A stretch of 64,000 nucleotides of DNA, taken from assembly GCF_024763615.1 (NCBI RefSeq), contig NC_077222.1:94583417-94647416 (forward strand), in the 5' to 3' direction. The translations under genes and the position numbers were made by a program. Below the pieces are notes generated by a model. The model saw only the letters and a list, made by a program, of their open reading frames with translations, was not told where the DNA came from and did not search any database. How positions within the stretch are numbered: the stretch's first letter is position 1; each line of letters starts with the position of its first letter. Positions 1 to 11,239 of this stretch are shown here, piece by piece. The DNA is from Phlebotomus papatasi. Its lineage: Eukaryota; Arthropoda; Insecta; Diptera; Psychodidae.

Positions 1-294
1 AATATATCATATTTTGTGTTAATTTACTTTGGATAATGGAATTTTTCTCATAAAATGCAATTTGATTTGATTTTACTGATAAGACCCACTCCATATATAG
101 TGGACTCTTAAATTCCTCAATGCAATCTTCGCATAAAATAGGCAACAGATGCTCCGTAAGAGCATTAAAAAGAAAAATCCACATACACTAAAAGTCTTAA
201 AGTATCGTGTGAATGTCAAAAGAGATAAAAAATGTGGAAAGAATTGAAATTTGTAATTCAATATCACCATTAAAAAATAATATTTCTTTTTTTT
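1..294. other. AT-rich sequence without recognised features
   Basis: This is AT-rich DNA at the left edge of the window. I see no repeat shared with the rest of the window, no open frame with coding character and no canonical AATAAA near the candidate terminal exon that ends at 295. Confidence 0.5.
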
Positions 295-418
295 TCACCA
301 ATTAATCATCGTCATATTTCCACCCATTTCTTCTCCAGCGGACATCACACTATCTAAATGAGGCCCATTGCTACTCTTTTTTTTCTTAACACAAGCCATG
401 CTTATTATTGCTCGGAGT
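295..418 (-). CDS. Candidate terminal coding exon, protein not recognised
   Basis: Read on the minus strand, an open frame ends in a TGA at 295-297. Its last 30 or so codons look protein-like, with a lysine run followed by SSNGPHLDSVMSAGEEMGGN and a C-terminal NMTMINW. A possible acceptor AG lies at 420-419, but its pyrimidine tract is interrupted, and the same frame is open up to 537, so the left limit of the exon is uncertain. No polyadenylation signal is obvious downstream. The strand agrees with the stronger exon candidate near 13 kb. I do not recognise the protein, and a chance open frame is a real alternative. Confidence 0.22.
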
Positions 419-539
419 CTACCGGGAAAGCAATATAAATAATAACTCAATCTTTCGGTGTTTCTTTCGGTATCTTTCAAAATTTCCGCCCTGTTCCCAG
501 GGAGACATATTTTTAAATAATTTTGAAAATCTAACACCT

Positions 540-690
540 GGCGAACACGTCAAAATATTTCTACGGCCGTTAGCAGATCTAAATGCTAAACGGTTAAAGA
601 AAGAAACTTGGGAGTTCAGAGACGGTAACCCTCTCCCTAACGTCAATCGATTCCCCCAAACCTTGTTTTATAGGCTGTTTCGGTGATTTT
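540..690. other. GC-richer patch of unknown origin
   Basis: This block is clearly less AT-rich than its surroundings and is open on both strands, with frames of 92 aa on plus (408-686) and 75 aa on minus (419-646). Neither translation resembles a family I know. It could be an eroded transposon fragment or an exon. It does not recur elsewhere in the window. Confidence 0.3.
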
Positions 691-1269
691 CGTCAATAAA
701 CACTTATTACCTTGAAACACTCTTTCTTATAGTTTTCAAGGTGAACGATTAAACAGTTTTAGAATACGAATTGGTCAAGCGATTAGAACAAGCTGGATTC
801 ATTAGAAAGGCCTTGGGATTCCCCAAAAGTTCGAACTTCTTCCTGTCAGTTAGGAGAAACCGTAGCAGAATTAGATAGTTGGACATATTGACCAACCTGC
901 TATATTCATTGAGAGTAAACACCCACCTTTTCCTGTTCATTGAAACATCTATCAGTTTCCCCTACATCTAGTAACGATTTTTAAGTCAAACAGCCCCAAA
1001 AAGAACTAATTTGCCAATTGATTTTTCAAAATTTTCAACTGTTCAAAATGTTTTCAAATGTGAAATTTAAATGCCAATAATTACACATTTAGAAAAGCTG
1101 TTATACATAGAAGGGAACAGCCCGTATATTTGAGACGCGGTGAATCATTTTGTGATTATTTAAATAAATGCGACAAAAACACTAATTGAGTTATTTTAAT
1201 AAAGTTTATACTAGTAAGTATGGAGTCTAAATAGGAGACGGGTAATGCAACACATAGCCTCTTCCCCTA

Positions 1270-1560
1270 AATTCTTATGTTCACGAACCTAAGGCTAACG
1301 AACAAGGGATCTGGCCTTCTAGAGAGGGCTGGGCGAGGGGCTAACAATCCCTGCTTGTCAAAGCAAGATTGTTACGAAAACTCGCAAGGAGCCTCCGATA
1401 GGACGGACTTTTCGACAGCGACCTATGCAACGTTTCCGGAGCGAGCTGACGGAGAGACATCAGGACTAGGGAGGTTAGTGCAAGGCCCGGTATCTTAAAG
1501 GGATCTAATAAAAGATTATTATGAGAAGACATGGAAATCATATTAAAAAACGAGTTCATG
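1270..1560. other. GC-richer block, possibly transposon-derived
   Basis: This block lies just upstream of the RNase H LINE remnant and matches it in base composition. Both strands are open for about 73 codons, but I see no family motif. It may be an upstream part of the same LINE, separated from it by the T-run near 1,600, or an unrelated insertion. Confidence 0.3.
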
Positions 1561-1619
1561 CTACAATATACACCGGAACCGATTGAAGTAAATTGAATCT
1601 TTTTTTTTAGGAGCCGCTA

Positions 1620-2440
1620 CTCTATTTACAGATTATTAACGTGTTTAAGAGGGCTCCTCAGGGGCCGGCTAACACTGCCGAAGCTGCGGTTGAATTGACT
1701 GGTGTACCTTGGCCACTTACACCACAGTGTTTCAGGCTTAGATCGCCGCCATACCACTGGCCACTCAAAGATTGTTGAAGGCCAGCATTCAGGAAAGGAA
1801 ACTACAAAAATTTTCGGACAGTAGAGCTGTGATTCTCTCCATATATGATTGGAGATCGCGATCTATCCTTATCGCGGAATGCTAGCAAGTATTAGAATCG
1901 GCTTTGCTGCAATGCGAGGTTGATCTATATTGAATACCTGGGCAACAAGAAATTGAAGGCAAGAAAGAAGCAAACCGCCTTGCGGTTGCGGAAGCAGGGG
2001 ATAACTTCGTTGTATCTGAACCAGTAGGTGGATTATCCTCACAAATGCGGAAGTCAATTAATTAATGTTGTGATCAAGGCTCATCAAGCGGAATTGACAG
2101 AGACAAACACGTATCGCGTGTACAAACTGTTTATGATCGACATTAACAGGGAGCGAACGGATAATGCTGTGGATGCTGTGTATGGCAGCTGCTGGAGAAC
2201 TGCCAACCTTCTAATCGGACACTACCATATAAAAACATCTGAATAGGATAGGCATTTCAGTGCAAGGTAATATACATAGAGGATGCAATGAATCTGAGCA
2301 GACGGTAACTGGCCCAGCTTATATATGAAGCGGATGCTGCTTGGTAAAGCAGTACTGCCTCAGGATGAGTTATCAGGCTTAAAACCGGCCTGTTTGATGA
2401 AATTTGCCCGGAGAACTGGCTGGCTTGACACGCCCTGCCC
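1620..2440 (+). pseudogene. LINE 3' remnant: post-RT region, RNase H and zinc-knuckle region
   Basis: This is the decayed C-terminal half of the second ORF of a non-LTR retrotransposon, of a clade that carries RNase H (I, R1 or LOA-like). Around 1,640-1,760 a post-RT motif is seen, of the type QR..tGa...E.tGv.PL. An RNase H domain follows, with the active-site segment SDSRAVILSI (Asp at 1,817-1,819) and then PGQQEIEGKKEANRLA at about 1,939-1,990, matching the family motif WVPGHxxIxGNExADxLA. At two places where the family has Trp there is TAG or TGA in the same frame, so both inactivating changes are Trp-to-stop. A frameshift near 2,060 leads to a cysteine-bearing segment (CNESEQTVT) and the end KFARRTGWLD. 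The reverse transcriptase is absent. This is a dead 5'-truncated copy. Confidence 0.85.
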
Positions 2441-2604
2441 TTAATGAGGGTCGTCTAAGGGATGCATAATGGTCCCAAAAAAAGGTACCTATCTGAATCA
2501 GACTTGGTTCGATCGATGAAACCGGAGCATAGAGCTCCGTGTTATACACCTTAAGGAGTGGATAAAAGGTTATCTCAAGGCCCAGGATAACAATTATTAT
2601 TCAT

Positions 2605-2815
2605 TAAACCATTCGCAAAGATTTTCACATGTTTGCAAAAATAATGGATTTATTGACAGATTTGACAAATTCAAAATTCGGTCGCTTGAGAACAATTAGG
2701 AACAGTTGGGAACTTTACTATTGGAAACTTAAAATCTTGCACAATTTTTTTATGTAATAAGGCACTTGATTTTTTAGATTAAAAATAATTAACTTAGAAC
2801 GATGAATGTTCTTAA
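2605..2815 (+). repeat. Dispersed repeat R, copy 1
   Basis: This segment is similar to 5,858-6,060 over about 200 bp. Shared landmarks are AACAAATTCTAAATTCGGTC (here with small changes), then a GAACAGTTGGGAAC-like stretch, then CTTAAAATCTT, and a final TTGATTTTTT. No inverted termini were found, so its class is unknown. It lies just downstream of the LINE remnant and could be part of an old, longer element. Confidence 0.6.
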
Positions 2816-4936
2816 AAAATCAAATTCGTTTGAAAGGCATCGGATTTTTTTTTGTTATAGGCGGAAGTGGTGTACCTTTGAATTTGGGAAGCTTTAAAAT
2901 TGGGCTTTTTCTCCTACTTTTAAATGAAATTGAACTTTAGCGTTATATATTTAGATCAACATGCCCATTATAATACGTAAACATTATAATAAGCATCAAT
3001 TCCTTTTAAAAATAGGAAAAAGAATCCCAATTTCAAAGGTACTCCTAATCAAAGGTGTCCTACTTCCTCCTACCCTTCAGAGAGCTCAATTTTCAGTAGC
3101 TTGTCAGCTCAATTTTCAGAGCATGTCATCAAACTCCCAAGTTCGAGTATTCCACAAAGTGTACCTCACTTGTCCATTCAATTTTTTTGTCTACCTCATA
3201 CTTTTTATTGCTCTTCTTTTTGGGCATGTGTCTTGCATTTTTCACTCTCCTTCCTAAGCTTCAAGCTCATCAAATAACAACACACGCACCTAATAGACCC
3301 CCACTGAAATATTTTATATAATCTTATTTAATGAACTTCTTTTGGGCCAACACAACTATAAGCAACAATCTTATAGTTAAACCCATATGTAATTGACTAC
3401 GTTAAATTGAAGATCAAACATTCTTACAATTTTCTACTTACAAGCCACACAACAAGCTGGCAATAAAAGAAAATGTTAAATAGGCGATTTAGTTGGACAA
3501 ACTACAAGCATTTTTTTTTTCTTCAACTTAACAGTCCATATAAAGAGAATTAAACACTCCCTTTGAAGGTATTTTATGTGACTTTTGTACCCATGTGCTT
3601 TCTTCCCAAAAATACACCAAACTTAATTGTCTACTTCCGCAAATCATTAATCAGCAGCAAAATAGTTCCATGAATTAGCACATATTCACAATTTAAATAA
3701 AATTAATATCCCTCCTAATTTTCCCATCAAATGTCTTTCACGCACTTTATTTTTAGCGTACCCACTGTCGGTGTTTGGAAATCAGAGACAAAACGACACA
3801 TCATTAAGTATGTTCAAAATGAGAAAATTGCTATGCTAACATTTACCAGTTCAAAAATTGACATATAAAATGCTATAAACAAATTTTGCTTTCTACTGAA
3901 CTTTTCTGTGATAACGTCTTCACAATTGACGCATCTTTTTTTGTATTAATTTCTTTTGTGTGCAAATAAGGAGGTAACCAACAATCAATAAATCCATCAA
4001 CTTTTGTCAGAACTATGCTCTCTTCCTTCCAGTCTTTCTTTTTTATTTTTTCCTTTCAGCGCTCCAATTGGTAATCTTTAAAGACATCCATTTTCGGACA
4101 CAAGAGATATAACGAAGCAATAAAGGAGAATAATAAGCCACTAAAGATCTTTTCGAAGTAAACAAATAACAATTATAGGGATTCCTCAAAAGGTAGATAA
4201 TTGTACTGCTGGAGACCCTCATACACTGGATATATACTTTCTAGATCTGAAATCACTTTTCTTTTACCAATGTTGATCATTAATCAAGTGAAAAGAAATG
4301 AGAATTTCATTGTGGCCACACAAATCAACACGCACGAAGAATGATCGTGAAATCTTTGAAGAGTTTCTTACAATGTTGATGTGAGGATTGAAGGCAAAAA
4401 CGGCCTATAGCAATCATTTTCTTTATATGCACCTTACACGTCGGAAGTGCTTAATCTCTCAATGTGAATGTCCATCCATCTTGGGTGATTATCAATTAAC
4501 AGAAAATTCTGCACAGTATTCCGCACATTTTGCCTTATTTTATGTTTTATTTTTTTTTATAAATAAGTAGCATGGCATATCTCTCGTCATGCTTCTAAAC
4601 GGCCAAACAATTTTAAAGTCTCTTTCCTTGTAAACTTCAGTCTCTCCCTCACAATAAAACTGTTTACCACAAAGCACATTCCATTTTCAACACTTCTTTC
4701 ACACCTTTCATTGCAATTTCTCACTCTTTTTGCGCCAAAATGCCATTTTGTTCTAACAATTCACTGCGAAAAATCAGGTAATTGATATCTATTATAAGCC
4801 CTATTGAAAGTGTTACTATTCTTTCCTCCAAGCTTACACAAACAAAAAATTACAAATCTCAATTTAGAAACAATTTACACCGGTTCAGAATTTGAACACA
4901 TACCTTAGCAACTTCATCCTAAGCACCAGCTGAACG
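2816..4936. other. AT-rich sequence, no recognised gene
   Basis: This is AT-rich DNA without repeats shared elsewhere in the window. It has CT-rich runs and short open frames (longest 98 codons at 2,961-3,257) that lack coding character. The only notable item is a strong acceptor-like and donor-like pair on the minus strand enclosing 15 nt at 3,442-3,456, described under findings. Confidence 0.5.
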
Positions 4937-4939
4937 TTA

Positions 4940-5147
4940 CACCGGGCTTCCTATCTAATACTTAGCCAAATGGCTTAACTGCTCTCAATTCTATCAATCA
5001 ATTTTTTTTTTAAATAATTTAGAACTGGAATATTAAGGGCAGGTGACCTATATTAGCCCTATTAGATTTTGAGGCAATAAAATTATTTTCTATTTAGGAT
5101 TTTGAGACTTTCAGGAACTGGGTTAAACCTCTAGTCTGAAGACCGTT
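4940..5147 (-). mobile_element. MITE family C, copy 1 (PIF/Harbinger-like)
   Basis: This 208-bp non-autonomous DNA transposon is flanked by TTA on both sides (4,937-4,939 and 5,148-5,150). One end reads CGGGCTTC and the other reverse-complements to AACGGTCTTCAGACTAGAGG, the family signature. TTA/TAA target duplications are diagnostic of PIF/Harbinger insertion. The copy is diverged from the others in the window (24.1, 32.0, 39.5 and 45.6 kb), which points to an old insertion. Confidence 0.85.
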
Positions 5148-5520
5148 TTACTTTCCCGCTATTTCGTTTATTTGAAACCTAAAGAACAAACGGTAAGAGA
5201 TATAAACTTAGGTACATTAGCGATGCGGGATGGATACTTTAATTTCACAAGAATGGATTACGATACTATACGAATATGTTTTATATATTTTCCATAACAT
5301 GAATAGATTATCTAAAAGTAATAATGACACGTGAGTTGTGTAGCAAATTTTCAGATGGTTTATTTTTTTAATGAAGTACACGTGCATTGCAATGGAAATA
5401 TCATCATTAAAACAAAATAAAATAAGTATGAGAAGCTGCGTAAGTGCTAAGTCCCATTTGAAGTCTATAATAAATTAATTTGGCTATGAATGAAGTTACT
5501 AGTAGACAAATCTACTGGTT

Positions 5521-5660
5521 CAAATAAAAAAAGGCTGATCCTCGAGAATAATTAGTCTGTTAAAGTCATGGGTTAGAGGTCATTTGCCTAAATTTCTATT
5601 GCCTAATCCTATACAGCTAAGTATTACAAGGAAGGATCAACAAAAGGAGCCTGAGTCTTT
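5521..5660 (+). mobile_element. MITE family E fragment
   Basis: It begins GGCTGATCCTCGAGAATA, matching the terminal repeat of the intact E element at 54.1 kb, and ends near GGAGCCTGAGTC, the inverse of that terminus. Internal GTTAGAGGTCATTTGCCTAA corresponds to the internal part of the 54-kb copy. It is diverged and lacks clear target duplications. Confidence 0.6.
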
Positions 5661-5857
5661 GAAAGGTGTACCGCTAAGATCCGTAAGGCTATCTAGCACA
5701 TTTGACATTCTTGATACAACAATAAACTTGGAATATTCTTCGATTAGGTAATTTCGCGTCATGAAAAAGTGTACAGAATTGTTAATTTTTAGTTCTCAAA
5801 TTAGTTCTCAACTGTTCCTCATTGCTCATCACAGTGCAATCCGCAAAATTTATGTTA

Positions 5858-6060
5858 AATTATACACCATATTTGATAAACATCCATTATTTATAACAAT
5901 GGTTGATAGATTTAACAAATTCTAAATTCGGTCGTTTAAACTAGAGGGATGCAATTAGTAACGGTTGAGAACTTAACTTAAAATCTTATACTGTACAATT
6001 TTGAGAATATGGAATTTGATTTTTTGAGACAAAAGCTCAACTAACTTAAAACGATAAAGT
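5858..6060 (+). repeat. Dispersed repeat R, copy 2
   Basis: This is the second copy of the repeat at 2,605-2,815. It shares ATTCGGTCG, GGTTGAGAACTT, CTTAAAATCTTATAC and TTGATTTTTTGAGA in the same order and spacing. The two copies differ by small indels. No terminal inverted repeats are visible. Confidence 0.6.
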
Positions 6061-7110
6061 ACGCTGACAAGATCGAAACAACATACGTGGAAATAGGATA
6101 GACTATAGGACTCAATTGAGGAAATACAGAAATTAGTTCGAAACTGTTAATTCCTTTATTTAACTTGGGTCAACCGTCTCAGATGGTATAACAACAGCTA
6201 CAAAGAAGTTCGCAGACGGCTGCCAAAATCTATTTCAAGATTGGTTAAACTGTTACTGTACGAAACCGTTCTGAACGCGGATTGTTAACAACCAGAATTA
6301 CAGACTCAGTCTTATAGAAGAAATAGATTCTACGTCAAACTTTAGTACACGTATATGAAGAAGGGTAAATCGAGACCATTCTAGAAATTCTACCGTGGTG
6401 AAGAAATCTCATTTGGTGCCTCAAAATTGAGAATTTGTTCTTGTAAATTGCTTTACTACGTCACTGTGAAAGTGTATTTTTTCGATAAAGTAAACCTACA
6501 TTCGAACGGAGCCATAAGGCTCTAGTCTGAAGCCCGTATTACTATCCTACTGTAAAGTAAATACGCTTTAATAGGCTTTGGTGAATTTGTCATTTAACTT
6601 GCATGAATAAGGGCAACTCTGTCTAAAGGCTCTATTTAAGTTTAAACTCTACGCTTCAACTGAAACTAGGCCAATCCAGAATCCGATGATACGATGACGT
6701 TGATCAAAATGCTAACTCATTAAGAGTATCGAGAAGGATGACAAGGCAAGATCATTATGCTCATAAACGATAAGTAAGGTTGAATCCGTTTATCAAATGT
6801 TTTTTATTTATTTTGTCAAATCTAATATTCACTCATAAGCACAAAAAATAAATAAGGCAACGACAAAAACAATAAGAAAGACTAAGATCGTAAACTTCCG
6901 TACTCAATGCTAAGTACTCTTTACATGATTCCGCAAAATTCCACTGGTTGTCCTTTAAAGAAACAAAGCTAAAGGACTTTTGGAACAGATTAGAGAAACA
7001 GCAATACTGTGCAAATACTGCAAACTGTCAAGACTTTCTATTTCAGTCTATTTCAGTTCTATTTTAAAATTTACAAAATTACAGAGTAGAATCCAAATTT
7101 ATATACCATA
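6061..7110. other. Decayed, moderately GC-richer sequence with a MITE C end
   Basis: No gene is recognised. At 6,510-6,548 a short piece, CTAGTCTGAAGCCCGTATTA, mixes the two termini of MITE family C, so it is probably a relic of that family. The rest looks like eroded repeat DNA without a readable frame. Confidence 0.4.
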
Positions 7111-7111
7111 A

Positions 7112-7257
7112 ATACGGGTGACATTGCACTCCTGATTTTCGTAAGCTTTTCTTTAATTCTAGCTCTTAAGGATGGTCTGCATCGATTCGATCTATTGCAT
7201 ACCGTTTTCAAAGAATTAAAGATAAGCCTGGGAAAAACAGTCGTCAATGTCACCTAC
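7112..7257. mobile_element. MITE family H, copy 1
   Basis: This is a palindromic element of about 146 bp. The left part reads GGGTGACATTGC, then TTCGTAAGCTTTTCTTTAAT. The right part reverse-complements to GTGACATTG, then a diverged CTTATCTTTAATTCTTTG. Related copies lie at 59.7, 59.9 and 63.5 kb. A 60-codon minus-strand open frame here is a by-product of the palindrome. Confidence 0.65.
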
Positions 7258-8400
7258 GGAATGCAAAAGAAAAAAGGAGTCTGACAATATACTGCGTCCG
7301 CCGCCATCTATAGGGATGGTGATCAGCCTCCAAAACCTAACAACTGAAATGCTTTCTTTCAGACTGTATAGTCTCTAGTCGTATATAACGATCTTTTTTT
7401 ACTTTTCTGCAGAACGATAACTCGCAAAAACAATTTAAGCTCTATTGCAGATAATCTGAAATGTGATCAAGGAAGGTATAACACGGCCAACTAGGTTCGT
7501 AGCGTCACAACAAACACTAAACTTAATAACTTCAAATTAAAATATAGAAAACTGTAGCAACGTAAGTGGTAAATGCATTTACGTATTCAAAGTCATCATG
7601 CAGTGTAAGACTTCAGGTATTCTGCGAAGTGTTACACCATCGCTACTCCTGCACGGTGCACTCTTTTATCGATCATTTACGCAAATTTACCATTCCAACA
7701 TAACCTTAACCTTAGACCCATTTAGCAAATTACAAATGTTTTATAAACTAATTTGCATAACTTGAAAAGATCTGTTAATTACAAAATTGACAGTTAGTAT
7801 GACTTGTGTATCTTGAAATAAATAGATTGTATACCTATAAAATCTAAAAGAAAAACACAGCGGCACCATAAATTACTGGTATATCTAAAACTCGTCATAT
7901 TCCCAATCAAAGAAATTATTTTCGCTGCAAGTTTGCTCTTTGGAAATTAAAATTCCCAGACATTTGTATATATATAAAAGATATATCGCGAGAAGAGCAA
8001 AAACCAGTCTACAAGATTACCAATGAGAAATGAAGAAATTTGATCTGATGGAAATTGTAGGAGATTGCAATGTTGTGCATGGTTTTTGTCACGATATGCC
8101 ATTGTTCAAAGCAGATGAAATTAATTGTAAAAATGGTCTATAAGACTCGTTTGTGTCGTGAAACACGACATTGGTCATTTGGTGAGGGTGAAGAAAAAAA
8201 ATATCAATCACTTGTTCATCCAACAAATCAGCTAAAAATTGACGTTGTTGAGATCCCTACAAAACAATTTTATACGTAAACAATAAAGACAGGGCTCCCC
8301 ATGAGTGAGCTTTTCCTACTTTAACTTGAGAATGAGAATCGTTGGAATTTTTTTTTTTAATGTTACTTCAGCTTGATCTTTCTTTTACCGTGATCATCGC
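7258..8400. other. AT-rich sequence without recognised features
   Basis: This is mostly AT-rich DNA with a short GC-rich patch at about 7,289-7,320. An open frame of 69 codons at 8,070-8,279 has no recognisable motif. No repeat family of this window recurs here. Confidence 0.45.
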
Positions 8401-8402
8401 TT

Positions 8403-9360
8403 TTGGCGATCAGGTGCCACAGTCGAGCAGCCAACCAGCCAGTCAGGCAGTCTCTCTTGGGTCTTTTGAGTTATACTACCACGAGGGAAAAGAGTGAGCT
8501 CATATCGATCGCAATCTTATGTTATTGCATATTATGCTGTTTTTCCTCTACAAAAGACCACTCTTCTTCCCTGGCAAATGATGCACATTGACTTTGTGGC
8601 AGACAATGAACTCACAACTTGGTGGTTCTACCAGGTTTTCCTCATCTTCTACCCCCCTCTCAGTCATCTTTACCACGCATCTTCTTTGGCCAAAGAGATT
8701 CTCTTTTCTCTCTCTTTCTTCTTATTTTCTTTCACTTTGCGCAAAACACAACAACCCGGAGCAAATATTGTACATTTTTGCGCGACAATAACTCATCCGC
8801 ATCAATTTGATGATCCAGAAATAATGATTTTTTTCTCTCTTCTGTTTCAACCACTCCCCTCCTCACCTCCCAATCCTCCAAATGTACCTTTTGTGTCTAC
8901 GTCCTATAGCCGCCAACCCCACCGAAACTTCCACGATTATTTAACAATCAAAGCGATAAATTCGTTTTCCGGATTGAGACAGAGACCAATAGATGTGAAC
9001 ATAAGGTAATTTGAGTGAGAGACCAAAAACCAAAAGAAGCAATTAACATTTCAATTTCATAAATTTTTTTCTCTCGCTCTCACTTCAATTTCAATTAAAG
9101 TTCAGAATAAGAAATCAACACGATCTTTTTTTTTAAAAAACTCTTTCTCTCTCATGATTGTGAAAATTAAATTAATCGTCAGAGACCTTCATATATATTT
9201 GACCGGTAACAACTTCCACAAATTAATTTTATGCTCTAGACCGACTCCTTTTTCTTTCTTTTCGTTTCGCAGAAATGCCTCCTCGAGCACTTTTGTACAT
9301 TGTAAAAATATAATCATCAACAATTTGCATAGATGGAATATAACATGGTTACAGTAAAAG
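8403..9360 (+). other. CT-rich island with possible exon-intron structure
   Basis: This island holds the longest open frame in the window, 171 codons at 8,494-9,009, and that frame starts at GTG. It is rich in Phe, Ser, Leu and Pro as expected from CT-rich DNA, and it resembles no known protein. The frame runs into a donor-like ATAAG|GTAATT at 9,004/9,005. A very good acceptor (long pyrimidine tract ending TTTCGCAG) lies at 9,274. Joining the two keeps the frame open for about 28 more codons to a stop near 9,360. The coincidence is suggestive, but a non-coding 5' exon or plain chance is as likely. Confidence 0.2.
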
Positions 9361-10700
9361 TGCAAAATTGATAACAATCGTGTAAATTAGATACGAATTA
9401 GTAACTAACAATAATTACAAGAAATACCCGCCATATCGATTGATCGACAAATGCGAAGACTCTGCCAAACAACAAAAAAAAACCGCATTCACCTCCGCGA
9501 TACAAGCAAATTGGATACTTTTTTTTAGGAGAGGTCTAATACAGAGTTCATCATCATAAATGGATTTTTAAAAGAGTTGTGTCAGAGAGCATCTCACATC
9601 ATCTTCACGTACCACAATAATTTTCTCATAGATCACCAAAGAGACTTTGTTGCCTTTTAGAGATTGTACCCTCACACGAATCATCAATCGAATGGATCTT
9701 CACACTCTCTATGGGGTTTTTCTCAGTCCATCACATTGGATCTGTTAAACCTGCGGTTGAAGACTTTGATCATGAAACTACACCGCTTAAACCTCTAATG
9801 ATCACGTAATGCACTGCCAACAAATTAGACGAGTGATTAATATGGAAAATGTCACTGCTACTCCAACGGAAACAATTCAAATAAAAGTAAAAGCGTTGCA
9901 ATCATTTGGGTATCGATCGAGTGATAGGGCCAAATTTGAAGATGATCATAATCATTTAAATTTAGAGTTTCCGTTTTAGGGCATCGACTTCCTTATGGGA
10001 ATTTTTGAAGATTTTCAAATAAGATTTTGACATATCCAAAAATTGTAAAGATCAATAAAACAAAGATCCACCATCATATTCGTGCCATTATTTATGTACA
10101 ATTCATCAGCAAAAAAATGTTTAGTAATTGTAATTTCACAATTCAATGGCCATATTAACATCAATGGTATTAAATTAAGACTGCAGTAGATTGAGAGAAA
10201 TCTTGAAAAACCGTCAGTAAAAATTAAATTTACTCAGTGTGCAAATTAAAATTGAAATAATAAACTGTAAATAACTAAAAACAGTGATATTTTCTTTGCA
10301 GAGCGAAAATGAAGAATTAATGAATCATTTTTTTGCATTTCCGACTTAATTTATTTGCATAAGGCCCACCAAGCATCCAGAACCTAATATCAATCATTGC
10401 ATCCATTCATCCTATTATCATCCTCATAGGTTTGTAAAGATCATATAGGACCCAGCCAGAAAACATTCACTATCATTCATTGTGATCTATTTCCGTTCAC
10501 ACAGGTTTGTCTCATGACCAAACCAAAAAAAAAGGATTACAAAAGCGTAAAAATTATAAAACAAAGAATAAAAAAATGAGACACTCAGAAAAAACGCAAA
10601 CTCTTAATTTACTATTTTAAAAAAAAGTAGTATTTAAAAAAAATGTATATCACAGGAGAACAACTCTAGCTACAGGTGTACTTTGAGTGGAACTATCTTA
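9361..10700. other. AT-rich sequence with one acceptor-like site
   Basis: No recognised gene. At 9,711-9,805 an acceptor-like GGTTTTTCTCAG is followed by two frames open for about 25 codons that end at stop codons, one of them containing PAVEDFDHETTPLKPLMIT. I could not identify it. The remaining sequence is AT-rich and shares no repeat with the rest of the window. Confidence 0.4.
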
Positions 10701-10704
10701 CTAC

Positions 10705-10760
10705 ACCCAAAAAACTAGGATGGTAAAATTTTCCACCCTCTATACAGTTGTCTCCCGATT
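10705..10760 (+). mobile_element. Terminus related to MITE family P
   Basis: TACACCCAAAAAACTAGGATGG followed by TAAAATT corresponds to the terminus of the intact P element at 49.6 kb (CACCGAGAAAAATTTGGATGG). It suggests that 10.7-12.3 kb is one large, disrupted relative of P with other elements inside. The matching opposite terminus was not found. Confidence 0.5.
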
Positions 10761-10829
10761 GATTGAAGAGTGTTTGGTGCTGTGTCTCTGAGATATTTGT
10801 ATGAGCACCCTGGAACCCTCCCGCAAAGT

Positions 10830-11010
10830 TTGTAGGATCCCCCAAATAACGAAACTCAGTGATCTTTGACATCACTCGACCACTGAGGCAGACACGGAGC
10901 GTGTCGAAAGCTCTGGAGAAGAGTGAGTTTTTGATCTTTTGGGTTGAAGACTCCACAGCTTGTGTTGCCGTGTCCGGACGGAGCTTCTCTCCGAAAATTT
11001 CCACCTCTAT
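10830..11010 (+). mobile_element. Diverged Penelope-like terminal repeat with hammerhead-like motif
   Basis: CCACTGAGGCAGACACGGAG and the following GCGTGTCGAAAG (10,880-10,910) align with the motif in the palindrome at 16.1 kb. Downstream similarity continues to TCCGGACGGAGCTTCTCTCC, against TCCGGAGGGAGTTCATCTCC there. The motif folds as stem GACACG/CGTGTC (10,891-10,905), then GAAA, then stem CTCT/AGAG (10,911-10,923). Penelope-like retroelements are known to carry minimal hammerhead ribozymes in their terminal repeats, and this is the basis for the call. No reverse transcriptase is nearby. Confidence 0.5.
10881..10923 (+). ncRNA. Hammerhead-ribozyme-like motif, copy 1
   Basis: CTGAGGCA, a 6-bp stem, GAAA and then a 4-bp stem are in hammerhead order. 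Compared with the canonical core CUGANGA...GAAA it has CTGAGG(C)A, one extra base. I see no convincing GUH cleavage site. Self-cleavage is therefore an inference and may have been lost. Confidence 0.4.
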
Positions 11011-11239
11011 ACAAAATTTTAATAAGCGTATAGAGGGCCATGCTTTATACGATCCCAAGGATCCCAACCAAGCTTGGTAATGACTAAATCTTTCCTATGC
11101 TTCTCAATAAATACGACTGATTTTATTGCACCTATATTTTAAAATCAAAAAAGTGTACGGTTTTTAAATTACATTGCGGAATTACATTTATTCAGAAACA
11201 TAGTATCAGATTGTACGAAGCATGGGCACTTTCGCCTTA

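Noticed and set aside
8494..9009. Longest open frame of the window as a protein gene
   Set aside because: It begins at GTG, has the composition of CT-rich DNA and no motif. Kept only as a weak exon candidate.
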